Assembly: GCA_002421605.1 (NCBI GenBank)
Contig: DISJ01000020.1
Location: forward strand, 62,001 to 126,000
Reading direction: 5' to 3'
Source of the DNA: Rhodobacteraceae bacterium UBA6213
GTDB taxonomy: Bacteria > Pseudomonadota > Alphaproteobacteria > Rhodobacterales > Rhodobacteraceae
Length of the DNA stretch: 64,000 bases
A program made the position numbers and the translations under genes. The notes beneath the pieces are model-generated. The model had not been told where the DNA came from and did not search any database. It was given only the letters and a program-made list of their open reading frames with translations. Below, piece by piece: positions 34,518 to 43,307 of the stretch (position 1 is the first letter of the stretch; the number at the start of each line of letters is the position of its first letter).

Positions 34518-37500
34518 TTGTCGCGTACCAAAGTATTCATTACGGGCCGTTCGTGCCGCCTTCCCGGTGCCCCAAGCGTTGACGCCTTGGCCGACGTAAT
34601 TTTTGGCAATCGCGATACCGTAAGTGCGATTCCGCGCAACCGCTGGCTGCACGACTACTACTTGCATCCGGTGCCCGGAACCAAGGGCAAGACCTATACC
34701 TTCGCGGCAGGTGTGGTCGATGAGATCTGGCAATTCGATCCCGAAGTGTTCGGCATCTCGCCACGCGAGGCGGGCCAGATGGACCCACAGCAGCGCCTGC
34801 TTTTGCACGTCACATGGGAGGCGCTTGAAGATGCTGGAATCCCGCCGCGAAGCCTAGCGGGCAAATCTGTCGGGGTTTTTGTTGGCAGTTCGGCCCTAGC
34901 CTATGCGGCGCGCCTATCGCAAGATGCCTCGCTTACCGACTCCTATATGATGACTGGCAACACGCTGGCCTTGGTCTCGAACCGTATTTCGCATGTGCTT
35001 GATCTGCGCGGCCCATCGATGACTGTTGATACGGCCTGCTCCTCGTCTCTGTTTGCACTCAAGCTTGCCGAAGACGCGCTGTTGTCGGGCGAGATCGACA
35101 CGGCGATTGTTGCCGGTGTCAACGCCTTGCTAGACCCAACTCCGTTTGTGGGGTTTTCTGCGGCGCGTATGATGTCGCAAAAGGGGCGCTGCCAGCCGTT
35201 TTCGGCAAATGCCGATGGTTATGTACGCGCCGAAGGTGCGGTCGCTTTTGTGCTTGAACGCAAAACCCGCAAAGCGCTCGGCTTGCGCCAACCTTACGCC
35301 GCACTAGTTGCGGTCGAGACCAACTCGGACGGGCGCACGGTCAACGTCGCGTTTCCGTCAGCTGATGGGCAAGCGGCGCTGCTACAGCGCGTCTATGAGC
35401 GCGCCGGGGTTGATCCGGAAGATCTGTTGTTTGTCGAGGCACATGGCACCGGCACACTCGCGGGCGATCCAGTCGAGGCGGCAGCACTTGGACAGGTTAT
35501 TGGACAGCGGCGCAGCACGCCGCTTCCGATTGGGTCGATCAAGTCGAACATCGGCCACCTTGAACCCGCCTCGGGTGCCGCAGGGATGCTCAAGGCGCTA
35601 TTGGCGCTTGAGAGGGGCGCGCTACCCGCCTCGCTACACTCTGAAGTGCTCAACCCTGCTATACCCTTCGACGAGTTGAACTTGAAAGTGGCGCAGCAGA
35701 ACATACTGTTGCCCACACGCGAGGGGCGCAGCTTTGCAGGTGTCAGCTCGTTTGGCTTCGGCGGCGCAAATGCACACGCGATTTTCGAAAAGGTTGCGCC
35801 GCTTGCGGCCAAACCAGCGCGGCCTGTGAATGGGGACAATGTTCCGATCCTGTTCATGTCCGCTTTTTCGCCCGAGTCGCTGAGCCGCACTGTCGCCGAC
35901 TACAAGCGATTGATCGGTGCAGAGCGTGAGGCGGCGCGCATTACAGAGCTTTGTGCCGAAGCCGCGCGCTTTCGCGGCGTTTATCCGCACCGCATCGCCG
36001 TTGTGTGCGACACCGCCAAGGCTGCGGTGGCCGCGTTGCGCAACGCCGAAACTGGCGCGTCGGATCCGCGCGTGCTGCAAGCCCAGTGCAGTCTGACCAA
36101 TGCGCCCGCCGTATTCGTGTTCTCTGGGAACGGGTCGCAATACGCGGGCATGTCGCGCGCCGCGCTTGCCACAGACGCGCCTTATGCGCGCGCCTTGCGA
36201 AAGATCGATCGGACTTACAAACGCATTGCGGGCTGGTCGATCCTTGAAATGCTGCACCACCCCGACCTCAAAAAAAGGTTGGAAGAAGCCGAGGTGGCGC
36301 AGCCATTGCTGTTTGCCGATCAAATGGCAACGGTCGCAGCACTGGCAGCGCGTGGGCTAAAGCCCGCTGCGGTGATGGGCCATTCTGGCGGCGAGGTGGC
36401 GGCGGCCTGCGCCTCGGGCGCCCTTTCCTTGCAAGACGCGCTCGAGCTCAACTATCAGCGATCACGGGCGCTTCAGCAGCTGCGCGGTCGCGGCACAATG
36501 GCGGCGGTTCAAGCCCCCGTTGATCAGGTTGTTGACGCCATAGCCGAATTTGGAGGCGGCATCGAGGTTGCTGCGGTGAACAGCCCGCGAAGTGTTTCGT
36601 TGGTGGGCGAACGTGAGCACCTCAATGCCTTCCTGCGCCATATACGCCGAACCATGCGTTGGGCGGCGGTACCCCTTGCGATCGATTTCCCCTTTCACAG
36701 CTCTGCGGTCGACGAAGTGACGGGGAGCTTGCGTGAAGCGCTTACCTGGCTTGTGCCCGGCAAGGCAGAGATTCCCATGGTTTCTACGGTCACCGCGCAA
36801 CTGTGCGACGGCTGCGAACTCGATGCGGACTATTGGTGTGCCAACGCGCGCAGCCCGGTTCTCTACGCTGATGCAATTACGACCCTCAGGAATATGGGCT
36901 TCAACGCGTTTTTGGAAATTGGTGCCGCGCCTGTTTTGGGTAAATACACGGAAGACTGTCTAAGCGGTGCCGATGACGCCGTAGTGCTGGCAAGCTTTGA
37001 AATGCGCGATACGACCGCCGTAAACCCGGTGGCGCGCGTGCTGGCCCGTGCCATGGTCAACGGGCTGAAACTCGATCTAACGCTGCTTCTATCTGCGCCG
37101 CGTCAGCAACGGCGCGATCTGCCGCACTATGGCTGGAGCGGTGCTGAAATTCGTATTGATCGCACGCCAATGGTGCTGAACCGGTTTGGCAACGATGCCG
37201 ACAGCCACCCGCTGCTTGGCCGCGAAGAAGGGCTTGGGGCAGGGGTCTGGCGTTCTGAAATTGACCAACACTTGGCCCCGGCCTTTAGCGATCACCGGGT
37301 AGGCGGCAGGGTCGTGGCGCCGGGCACGGCGCTAGCCGAAATGGCACTGGCCGCAGCGCGCGCGACACTGGCGAGCGATCAAGTAGAAATTCGTGATGCC
37401 GACATCGTCGCACCGGTGTTGCTGAACCGTGATGCGCTTTACGAATTGCACACCCGTGTTGCGCCAGATCACACGGGGCTGCGCATTAGCGGTCAACGCC

Positions 37501-40500
37501 GTGGCACCAGCGGGGCTGCGCGGCTGCATTTGACAGCGCGCTTTTACCATTCCTCGTTGGATCGGCTCTCTGAGCCTGCGCCTGACCCTGCCGCGCGCGC
37601 CAAAGACCGCCGTGGAACTCCGCTTTACGCCGCGGCGCGCCGTATCGGGTTGGACTATGGCCCCGGATTTGCGCTGATTGAGCGGGTGCGGCGCTGCGAC
37701 GACGGATCATTCGAGGTTTTCCTGCGCGAAGCGGCGCAGATTGGCGGAACCGATAGCCCGACTTTGCTCGACGTGATCGGCGCCGATGCTGCATTTCATA
37801 CCCTCATCGCGGCGCTGGAGGGTAGCGAGATAGCGCGCGAGGCATTGGGATTTGTGCCCATCCATATCGGACGGCTGGCTTTGGTGAAACCTTACGCCAA
37901 GGTCGCTTGCGCGCGCCTGCGCATTGAGCGTATCGGGCAGCGCTCTGTGCTCGCCTCTTTTGCGCTTTACGACGCGGCGGGCGAGGGCATTGCGCTGTTC
38001 GAAGGCGTGCGTTTTCACGCGATGCGCCTTATGCGCGAGGCCAATCTGGAGCATCACGCGTTTCGCCAGATTGGTGTTGCACTGACTCCGGCTGGCACTG
38101 ACGCGCCCGCGCTTACACCCGACGCTTTGCAAGCTATCACCTCAGAAAGTGGTTTTGTAGGCGCCGAAAAGGCGTTTTTCCTGATCGAGGCAGCCGCGCA
38201 AGCCATCGTCGGCGAAGTGCTTCGTGCGCAAGCCGATTCTGCGGGCGTAGTTAGCGTGCCCGAGACTGCACAGGCGTTTTATCTATCGCAGTTGATCGAA
38301 ATTGGTCTGCGCGCCGGTTTATTAACTCCCGTGCCGAAAGGCTGGTGTTTGACCGAAGCTGCCGGAACAAGCGATCCGGAGCCGCTCTTGGCGCTGTTGC
38401 GAAACAAGTTTCATGGGCTTGCCACCGAGGTATCGCTGCTTGGCCATTTGCGTGCCACGCTTCCCGGACTTCTGGCGCGCTACGATGCCTTGCCTTCAGC
38501 GGCAGAGCATTTTGGGCGCGAGGCGCTGGCAAACTTGCGTGACGGGTCAGTTTTCGAACGCTGGCAGGTTGACGTTCTGGTCAAGGCTGCACTGGACCTA
38601 ACCGCACGTTGGCCCGTCGGTCGGGCGTTGCGCATTGCCGAGCTTTCTGACGGCGTGCCGCGAATTCTGCCGCACCTTTTACAACGTCTGCCGCGAGACC
38701 GGGCGGTCTTTTTTGACCTCGTCGTGCCAACGATAGACGAACCCGGGGCGGCCGTGCATCTGCCGCTGGACCGGGTTACGACACTTGCGGCCGAAGCCGA
38801 AGCAATCGAGGCTGCCGGGCCTTTTGATCTAGTGCTCTCGGCGGGCATCCTGAACCGCATAGAAACCTTGCAGCCGATTTTCACACTGCTTGGTGCTGCG
38901 CTAAGTTCGAGCGGCCAACTGCTGGCTGTCGAGCCCGAAGCATCCGATTTTGCAGACCTCGTGCATGGGCTTGACCCAGAATGGTTTGTTGCGGGCGCGT
39001 CGCCTTTCAAACCTGTTTCACGCAGATATTCCGCCGATGATTTGCTAAACATTTCACGCGGCGCGATGCTGACCGAGCCGACGGCGATGGCGCTGTCCGA
39101 AGGCTGTGCGGTGGCAAGCCTGCTACTTGCGCGCGCGCCTTTGCGCGAGGTTACGGCACTGGGGGAGGAGGAAAGTCTGCAGGCGGTTGTCGCGGCACTT
39201 CTGGCGCCCGAGATCGCCACCCAACCGCGCGACCACTCTGCAGCGGCGTTGCAGGCGGTGCGCACCGAGGGCGCGATTGCGCGGCTCTGGCTCGCATTTG
39301 ATCGCACGGGGCGGGGGGGCGATGCGGTCGCATGCATGTCCGCGCGCCTGCTTGCCCTGAAAGATCTGGCGGCCGCGGCCGTGGCCGAGAATCGTCGTCT
39401 GGTCGCACTGGTGCCGGGGGGCAGCGGGTTGGCTGATGGCGCGTCAGATGCCGGTCAGGCAGGCATCTGGGCGGCGCTGCGCACCGCAGCCAACGAATAC
39501 GCCGGGATCTCGCTGGTCTGCTACGATATCGCCGAGGGGCTTGCCCCCGAGGAAGCGGGCCCGCGCATTGCCGCACTGGAAGGGAACCCGACGCGCGAAA
39601 CCGAGATGGTCCTGCGCAACACGGGCGATACTGCGCTGCGCGTTGTGCACGGCGTCGGCAGCGCGCAATCGGCGCAGTATTCGACCGAGACGCGCCAGCG
39701 ACTGATTGCACCCGCCTCGGGCAAGCTTGACGATCTGACTTGGATCAGCGAGCCGCGTCAGACACCCGAAGTGGGCGAGGTGGAAATCGCCGTGGCGGCG
39801 ACCGGGCTAAACTATCGCGATGTGATGTGGTCGATGGGGTTGCTGCCCGAAGAGGCGCTGGAAAATGGATTTGCCGGATCGACGCTTGGCATTGAATGCG
39901 CAGGCACTGTGCTGCGCACCGGGCCCGGCGTAACGCGCCTTAGGCCCGGCGACCGGGTTCTGGCATTCGGGCCGTCAAGCTTTGCAACGCATATTGTCCT
40001 ACACGAAGACATGGCCGCTCTGTTGCCCGAAGGGCTCGACCTTGATGCGGCGACCACCGTGCCGGTGGCCTTTTTCACCGCGTGGTATGCGCTGGTAACA
40101 CTTGCCGATCTTCAACAGGGCGCTACCGTATTGATCCACGGCGGCGGCGGCGGGGTGGGGCTTGCCGCCATTCAGATCGCCCGGCATCGCGGCGCGCGTG
40201 TTATCGCCACGGCAGGCACGCCTGTAAAACGCTCGTTCCTGCGATCATTGGGGGTTGCGCATGTCTTCGACAGCCGCAGCCTCGACTTTGCGCAAGAAGT
40301 ATTGGCGCTGACGGGCGGGCGCGGTGTGGATGCGGTGCTGAACTCGCTGGCTGGCGAGGCGATGGAACGCAGCCTGAATCTGCTGGCCCCGTTTGGCCAT
40401 TTCCTCGAACTCGGCAAGCAGGATTTTTACGCAAACACCGCAGTTGGCCTGCGCCCGCTAAAAAAGAACATCGCCTATCACGGCATTGACGTGGACGAGT

Positions 40501-41915
40501 TGATGGCGGTGCGCCCTGCCAAGGCAAAGGCAATCTTTGCAGAGGTGTTGGCAGCATTCCGCGAGAATGCGCTCAAGCCACTACCGCTGCGTGTCTTTGA
40601 CGGCGAGAACGTTGTCGACGCCTTTCGCCTGATGCAGAAATCCGGCCATATCGGCAAGATCGTCGTGCGCCCGCCGGGGGTTGAGAGCGCCGCGGCGTAC
40701 CCGCCAAGCCCGGGGGCCTTGGTCGTTAATCGCGCCGCGTGGCATCTGGTGGTTGGTGGGCTTGGCGGGCTTGGGGTTGAGATTGCGGCGTGGCTGGTCA
40801 ATGGCGGCGCGCGCGCCATAGCGCTGATGGGGCGGCGCACCGACACATCGGCCGATGTTGCCAAACGTATCACAGACTGGCGGGCGGAAGGGGTCGAGGT
40901 CGAACTCGTCGCTTGCGACGTTTCCGACTCCGAGGCTTTGGACGCGGCACTTTCTGCCTTGCGTGCCCGCCTTCCGCTCGCCAGCGTGATCCATTCTGCG
41001 ATGGTGCTGGAAGACATGCCGATGACTGCGCTGAGCGCCGAGGCACTGGCACGCACTTTGCCCGCCAAAATCGCCGGAGCGCACAATCTGGATCGGTTGA
41101 CGCGGCAGGATGCGCTTGACTACTTCGTGCTCTTTTCCTCTATCTCCACGCTGATCGGCAACCACGGGCAGTCAGCCTATGTTGCCGCGAACGGCTATCA
41201 GGAAGGACTGGTCCGCCAGCGCCGCGCCGCAGGGCTGCCGGGGCTTGCCATCGGTTGGGGGCCTGTCAGCGACGTGGGCTATTTGGCGCGCGATAAGGAC
41301 AAGGCGGTTTTGGTGCAGCGGATGTCCGGCAATGTCGCATTTTCCAGTCTGCAATTGACGCGCGCGCTGGAACGCGTGCTGCAACTTGGCGCGGCGGGCG
41401 ACCCGGTTGTGCATATCTCGACCATGGGATGGACCGCAGCTGCCGCAACACTTGCCACCTTGTCCGCGCCCAGCCACCATTTGCTCAACGTGCTGGGTCG
41501 TAAAAGCAACGTCGAGTTGGGCGATCAAGACCTGCGCGCCATTCTGATCGGCATGCCCGCAGCCATGGCTGAAGAAAAGCTGACCGCGTATCTGATCGAA
41601 AGGATCGCGCATATTCTGCAGGTCGGCGAAAAGGCCGTGAACGTTGTTAAGCCCATGAAAGATCTGGGTATAGATTCATTGATGGGCGTGGAATTGGCGC
41701 TGACGCTACAGGATGGCCTAGGCGAAGATATCCCGGTCAGCTCGGTGTCTGAGGCGCTCAGCATTGGCGAGGTTGCACGGCGCATCGTCGCGCATTTGCA
41801 TGGCGATCCAGACACGGCAGCGGCCGAAAACGGTGGCGCTAGATTGGCCGCACAGCACTTGCACCTGGCGGCTGAGCCAACGGCACAGGCGGTTAGCGAA
41901 AAGGCGGCGGAATGA
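34518..41915 (+). CDS. rkpA: FAS-like type I polyketide synthase (KS-AT-DH-psiMT-ER-KR-ACP), RkpA-like
   Basis: A single fully reducing module of 2,465 residues. Ketosynthase: Cys174 in DTACSSS, His309 in EAHGTGT and His347 in NIGHLEP. Acyltransferase: Ser623 in GHSGGE and FPFHS near residue 727, closer to malonyl- than methylmalonyl-type. Dehydratase: His926 in DHRVGGRVVAPG and Asp1085. A methyltransferase-like region (about 1340-1510) has lost the usual glycine-rich SAM motif (it reads AELSDGV near 1374). Enoylreductase (about 1735-2055) has GGGGGVGLAA. Ketoreductase has GGLGGLG near 2078 and Tyr2221 in SAYVAAN. ACP: Ser2387 in GIDSLMG. There is no thioesterase, so the coupled oxoamine synthase probably releases the chain. 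The start is uncertain: I used a TTG with GAGACGAG upstream; a GTG three codons earlier or an ATG at 34419 are alternatives. RkpA of Sinorhizobium is the nearest described analogue I know. Confidence 0.93.
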   Translation: MSRTKVFITGRSCRLPGAPSVDALADVIFGNRDTVSAIPRNRWLHDYYLHPVPGTKGKTYTFAAGVVDEIWQFDPEVFGISPREAGQMDPQQRLLLHVTWEALEDAGIPPRSLAGKSVGVFVGSSALAYAARLSQDASLTDSYMMTGNTLALVSNRISHVLDLRGPSMTVDTACSSSLFALKLAEDALLSGEIDTAIVAGVNALLDPTPFVGFSAARMMSQKGRCQPFSANADGYVRAEGAVAFVLERKTRKALGLRQPYAALVAVETNSDGRTVNVAFPSADGQAALLQRVYERAGVDPEDLLFVEAHGTGTLAGDPVEAAALGQVIGQRRSTPLPIGSIKSNIGHLEPASGAAGMLKALLALERGALPASLHSEVLNPAIPFDELNLKVAQQNILLPTREGRSFAGVSSFGFGGANAHAIFEKVAPLAAKPARPVNGDNVPILFMSAFSPESLSRTVADYKRLIGAEREAARITELCAEAARFRGVYPHRIAVVCDTAKAAVAALRNAETGASDPRVLQAQCSLTNAPAVFVFSGNGSQYAGMSRAALATDAPYARALRKIDRTYKRIAGWSILEMLHHPDLKKRLEEAEVAQPLLFADQMATVAALAARGLKPAAVMGHSGGEVAAACASGALSLQDALELNYQRSRALQQLRGRGTMAAVQAPVDQVVDAIAEFGGGIEVAAVNSPRSVSLVGEREHLNAFLRHIRRTMRWAAVPLAIDFPFHSSAVDEVTGSLREALTWLVPGKAEIPMVSTVTAQLCDGCELDADYWCANARSPVLYADAITTLRNMGFNAFLEIGAAPVLGKYTEDCLSGADDAVVLASFEMRDTTAVNPVARVLARAMVNGLKLDLTLLLSAPRQQRRDLPHYGWSGAEIRIDRTPMVLNRFGNDADSHPLLGREEGLGAGVWRSEIDQHLAPAFSDHRVGGRVVAPGTALAEMALAAARATLASDQVEIRDADIVAPVLLNRDALYELHTRVAPDHTGLRISGQRRGTSGAARLHLTARFYHSSLDRLSEPAPDPAARAKDRRGTPLYAAARRIGLDYGPGFALIERVRRCDDGSFEVFLREAAQIGGTDSPTLLDVIGADAAFHTLIAALEGSEIAREALGFVPIHIGRLALVKPYAKVACARLRIERIGQRSVLASFALYDAAGEGIALFEGVRFHAMRLMREANLEHHAFRQIGVALTPAGTDAPALTPDALQAITSESGFVGAEKAFFLIEAAAQAIVGEVLRAQADSAGVVSVPETAQAFYLSQLIEIGLRAGLLTPVPKGWCLTEAAGTSDPEPLLALLRNKFHGLATEVSLLGHLRATLPGLLARYDALPSAAEHFGREALANLRDGSVFERWQVDVLVKAALDLTARWPVGRALRIAELSDGVPRILPHLLQRLPRDRAVFFDLVVPTIDEPGAAVHLPLDRVTTLAAEAEAIEAAGPFDLVLSAGILNRIETLQPIFTLLGAALSSSGQLLAVEPEASDFADLVHGLDPEWFVAGASPFKPVSRRYSADDLLNISRGAMLTEPTAMALSEGCAVASLLLARAPLREVTALGEEESLQAVVAALLAPEIATQPRDHSAAALQAVRTEGAIARLWLAFDRTGRGGDAVACMSARLLALKDLAAAAVAENRRLVALVPGGSGLADGASDAGQAGIWAALRTAANEYAGISLVCYDIAEGLAPEEAGPRIAALEGNPTRETEMVLRNTGDTALRVVHGVGSAQSAQYSTETRQRLIAPASGKLDDLTWISEPRQTPEVGEVEIAVAATGLNYRDVMWSMGLLPEEALENGFAGSTLGIECAGTVLRTGPGVTRLRPGDRVLAFGPSSFATHIVLHEDMAALLPEGLDLDAATTVPVAFFTAWYALVTLADLQQGATVLIHGGGGGVGLAAIQIARHRGARVIATAGTPVKRSFLRSLGVAHVFDSRSLDFAQEVLALTGGRGVDAVLNSLAGEAMERSLNLLAPFGHFLELGKQDFYANTAVGLRPLKKNIAYHGIDVDELMAVRPAKAKAIFAEVLAAFRENALKPLPLRVFDGENVVDAFRLMQKSGHIGKIVVRPPGVESAAAYPPSPGALVVNRAAWHLVVGGLGGLGVEIAAWLVNGGARAIALMGRRTDTSADVAKRITDWRAEGVEVELVACDVSDSEALDAALSALRARLPLASVIHSAMVLEDMPMTALSAEALARTLPAKIAGAHNLDRLTRQDALDYFVLFSSISTLIGNHGQSAYVAANGYQEGLVRQRRAAGLPGLAIGWGPVSDVGYLARDKDKAVLVQRMSGNVAFSSLQLTRALERVLQLGAAGDPVVHISTMGWTAAAATLATLSAPSHHLLNVLGRKSNVELGDQDLRAILIGMPAAMAEEKLTAYLIERIAHILQVGEKAVNVVKPMKDLGIDSLMGVELALTLQDGLGEDIPVSSVSEALSIGEVARRIVAHLHGDPDTAAAENGGARLAAQHLHLAAEPTAQAVSEKAAE

Positions 41916-43273
41916 ACATGCCCGATGACCCCACCGAACGCGCGATTGCGCAGGCACGGCAAGCGCAAATGCGGCGCAGCGGGCGCGGCAGTCCGCAGGC
42001 TGCGGGTGCTACGACCTGGCCAAAGGCCACGTCATTCGATCAGTTGCCCGATTACAAGATGATCGAGCGGATGCGATGGGCCAGCGAAACTGTAGGCTTC
42101 GCAAACCCCTATTTTCGCCTGCACGAAGGCCACGCCGGGCTGCGCACAGTGATCGACGGGCGTGAGACGCTCAATTTTGCTTCGTATGATTATGCCGGAT
42201 TGAACGCTGACTCGCGCACCGCCGCCGCTGCCAAAGATGCAATCGATCGCTACGGTGTTTCGCCCTCGGGCAGCCGTTTGGTTTCGGGCGCGCGCCCAGT
42301 TCATCTGGCGCTCGAAGCGGCACTGGCGCGCCATTACGGCACGGCTGCCGCGATCTGCTTTGTTTCGGGTCATTCGACCAACACATCAACGATCGGTTGC
42401 CTGATGGGGGAAAGCGATCTGATCGTGCAGGATGCGCTGGTGCACAACAGCCTGCAAGTTGGTGCCAAGTTGTCGGGTGCCGCGCGGCGCAGCTTTGCAC
42501 ATAATGACATGACTGCACTCGAGGCGCTGCTGATCGAAAACCGCGCCCGCTATCGCCACGCGCTGATTGTGGTCGAAGGCCATTACTCGATGGACGGTGA
42601 TACCCCGCCGCTGCCGCAACTGATTGCCCTCAAACGTAAATATGGCTGCTGGTTGATGGTCGATGAGGCCCATGCGCTCGGCTGCGTTGGGGCTACGGGC
42701 AAAGGAGTGTTCGAACAGTACGGTGTTGACCCGACCGAGGTCGACATCTGGATGGGCACATTGTCCAAAACCCTCGCGGCGACGGGGGGGTATATTGCGG
42801 GCAGTGCCGCGTTGATCGACCTGCTGATGGGCAATGCCTCGGGCTATGTCTATTCGGTCGCGCTGGCACCTGCGCTCGCCGCGTCGGCGCTGGTGGCGCT
42901 GGAACTGCTGGAGGCTGAACCGTGGCGCGCGCAAAAACTGCAGCAAAACACCGCCTTCTTTATCGAAACCGCGCAGGCGGCGGGGCTTGATACCGGTGCT
43001 GCTGAGCCGTTTTCAATTGTGCCAGTCATGGTGGGTGACTCGGCGCTGGCCGCCAAGCTTTCAGAGCGGCTGCTGGCGCGCGGCATCAATGCGCTGCCGG
43101 TGGTATTTCCTGCCGTGCCGATGCAGGGTGCGCGCTTGCGCTTTTTCTTGACCGCGATGCACGAGCCCGAGCATATCCTTGCCGCCATTGAGGCCACGCG
43201 TGAAGAATTGCAGCGCCTGCACGACGAGCGTTTCGGCACCGCCGTTTCGCCAACGTTGCTGGATCTGCGATGA
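41912..43273 (+). CDS. rkpG: Alpha-oxoamine synthase (AONS/serine palmitoyltransferase family), RkpG-like
   Basis: PLP enzyme of 453 residues that joins an amino acid to an acyl thioester with loss of CO2, giving a 2-amino-3-ketone. The PLP lysine is Lys286 in GTLSKTLAATGGYIAG; FASYDYAGL, SPSGSRLVSG and VDEAHALGCVG are family motifs. The ATG overlaps the PKS stop codon (ATGA), so the two are translationally coupled, and I infer it takes the acyl chain directly from the PKS carrier domain. An ATG two codons later is also possible. BioF (biotin) is less likely because no other bio gene is present. RkpG of rhizobial K-antigen synthesis is the matching known protein. Confidence 0.9.
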   Translation: MNMPDDPTERAIAQARQAQMRRSGRGSPQAAGATTWPKATSFDQLPDYKMIERMRWASETVGFANPYFRLHEGHAGLRTVIDGRETLNFASYDYAGLNADSRTAAAAKDAIDRYGVSPSGSRLVSGARPVHLALEAALARHYGTAAAICFVSGHSTNTSTIGCLMGESDLIVQDALVHNSLQVGAKLSGAARRSFAHNDMTALEALLIENRARYRHALIVVEGHYSMDGDTPPLPQLIALKRKYGCWLMVDEAHALGCVGATGKGVFEQYGVDPTEVDIWMGTLSKTLAATGGYIAGSAALIDLLMGNASGYVYSVALAPALAASALVALELLEAEPWRAQKLQQNTAFFIETAQAAGLDTGAAEPFSIVPVMVGDSALAAKLSERLLARGINALPVVFPAVPMQGARLRFFLTAMHEPEHILAAIEATREELQRLHDERFGTAVSPTLLDLR

Positions 43274-43307
43274 CACCGCACCCCACCAACTGTGGCTGGG
43301 TGGCAGC

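Noticed and set aside
41912..43273. BioF (8-amino-7-oxononanoate synthase) for biotin
   Set aside because: Its coupling to a polyketide synthase and the capsule setting, with no other bio genes, favour an RkpG-like role.
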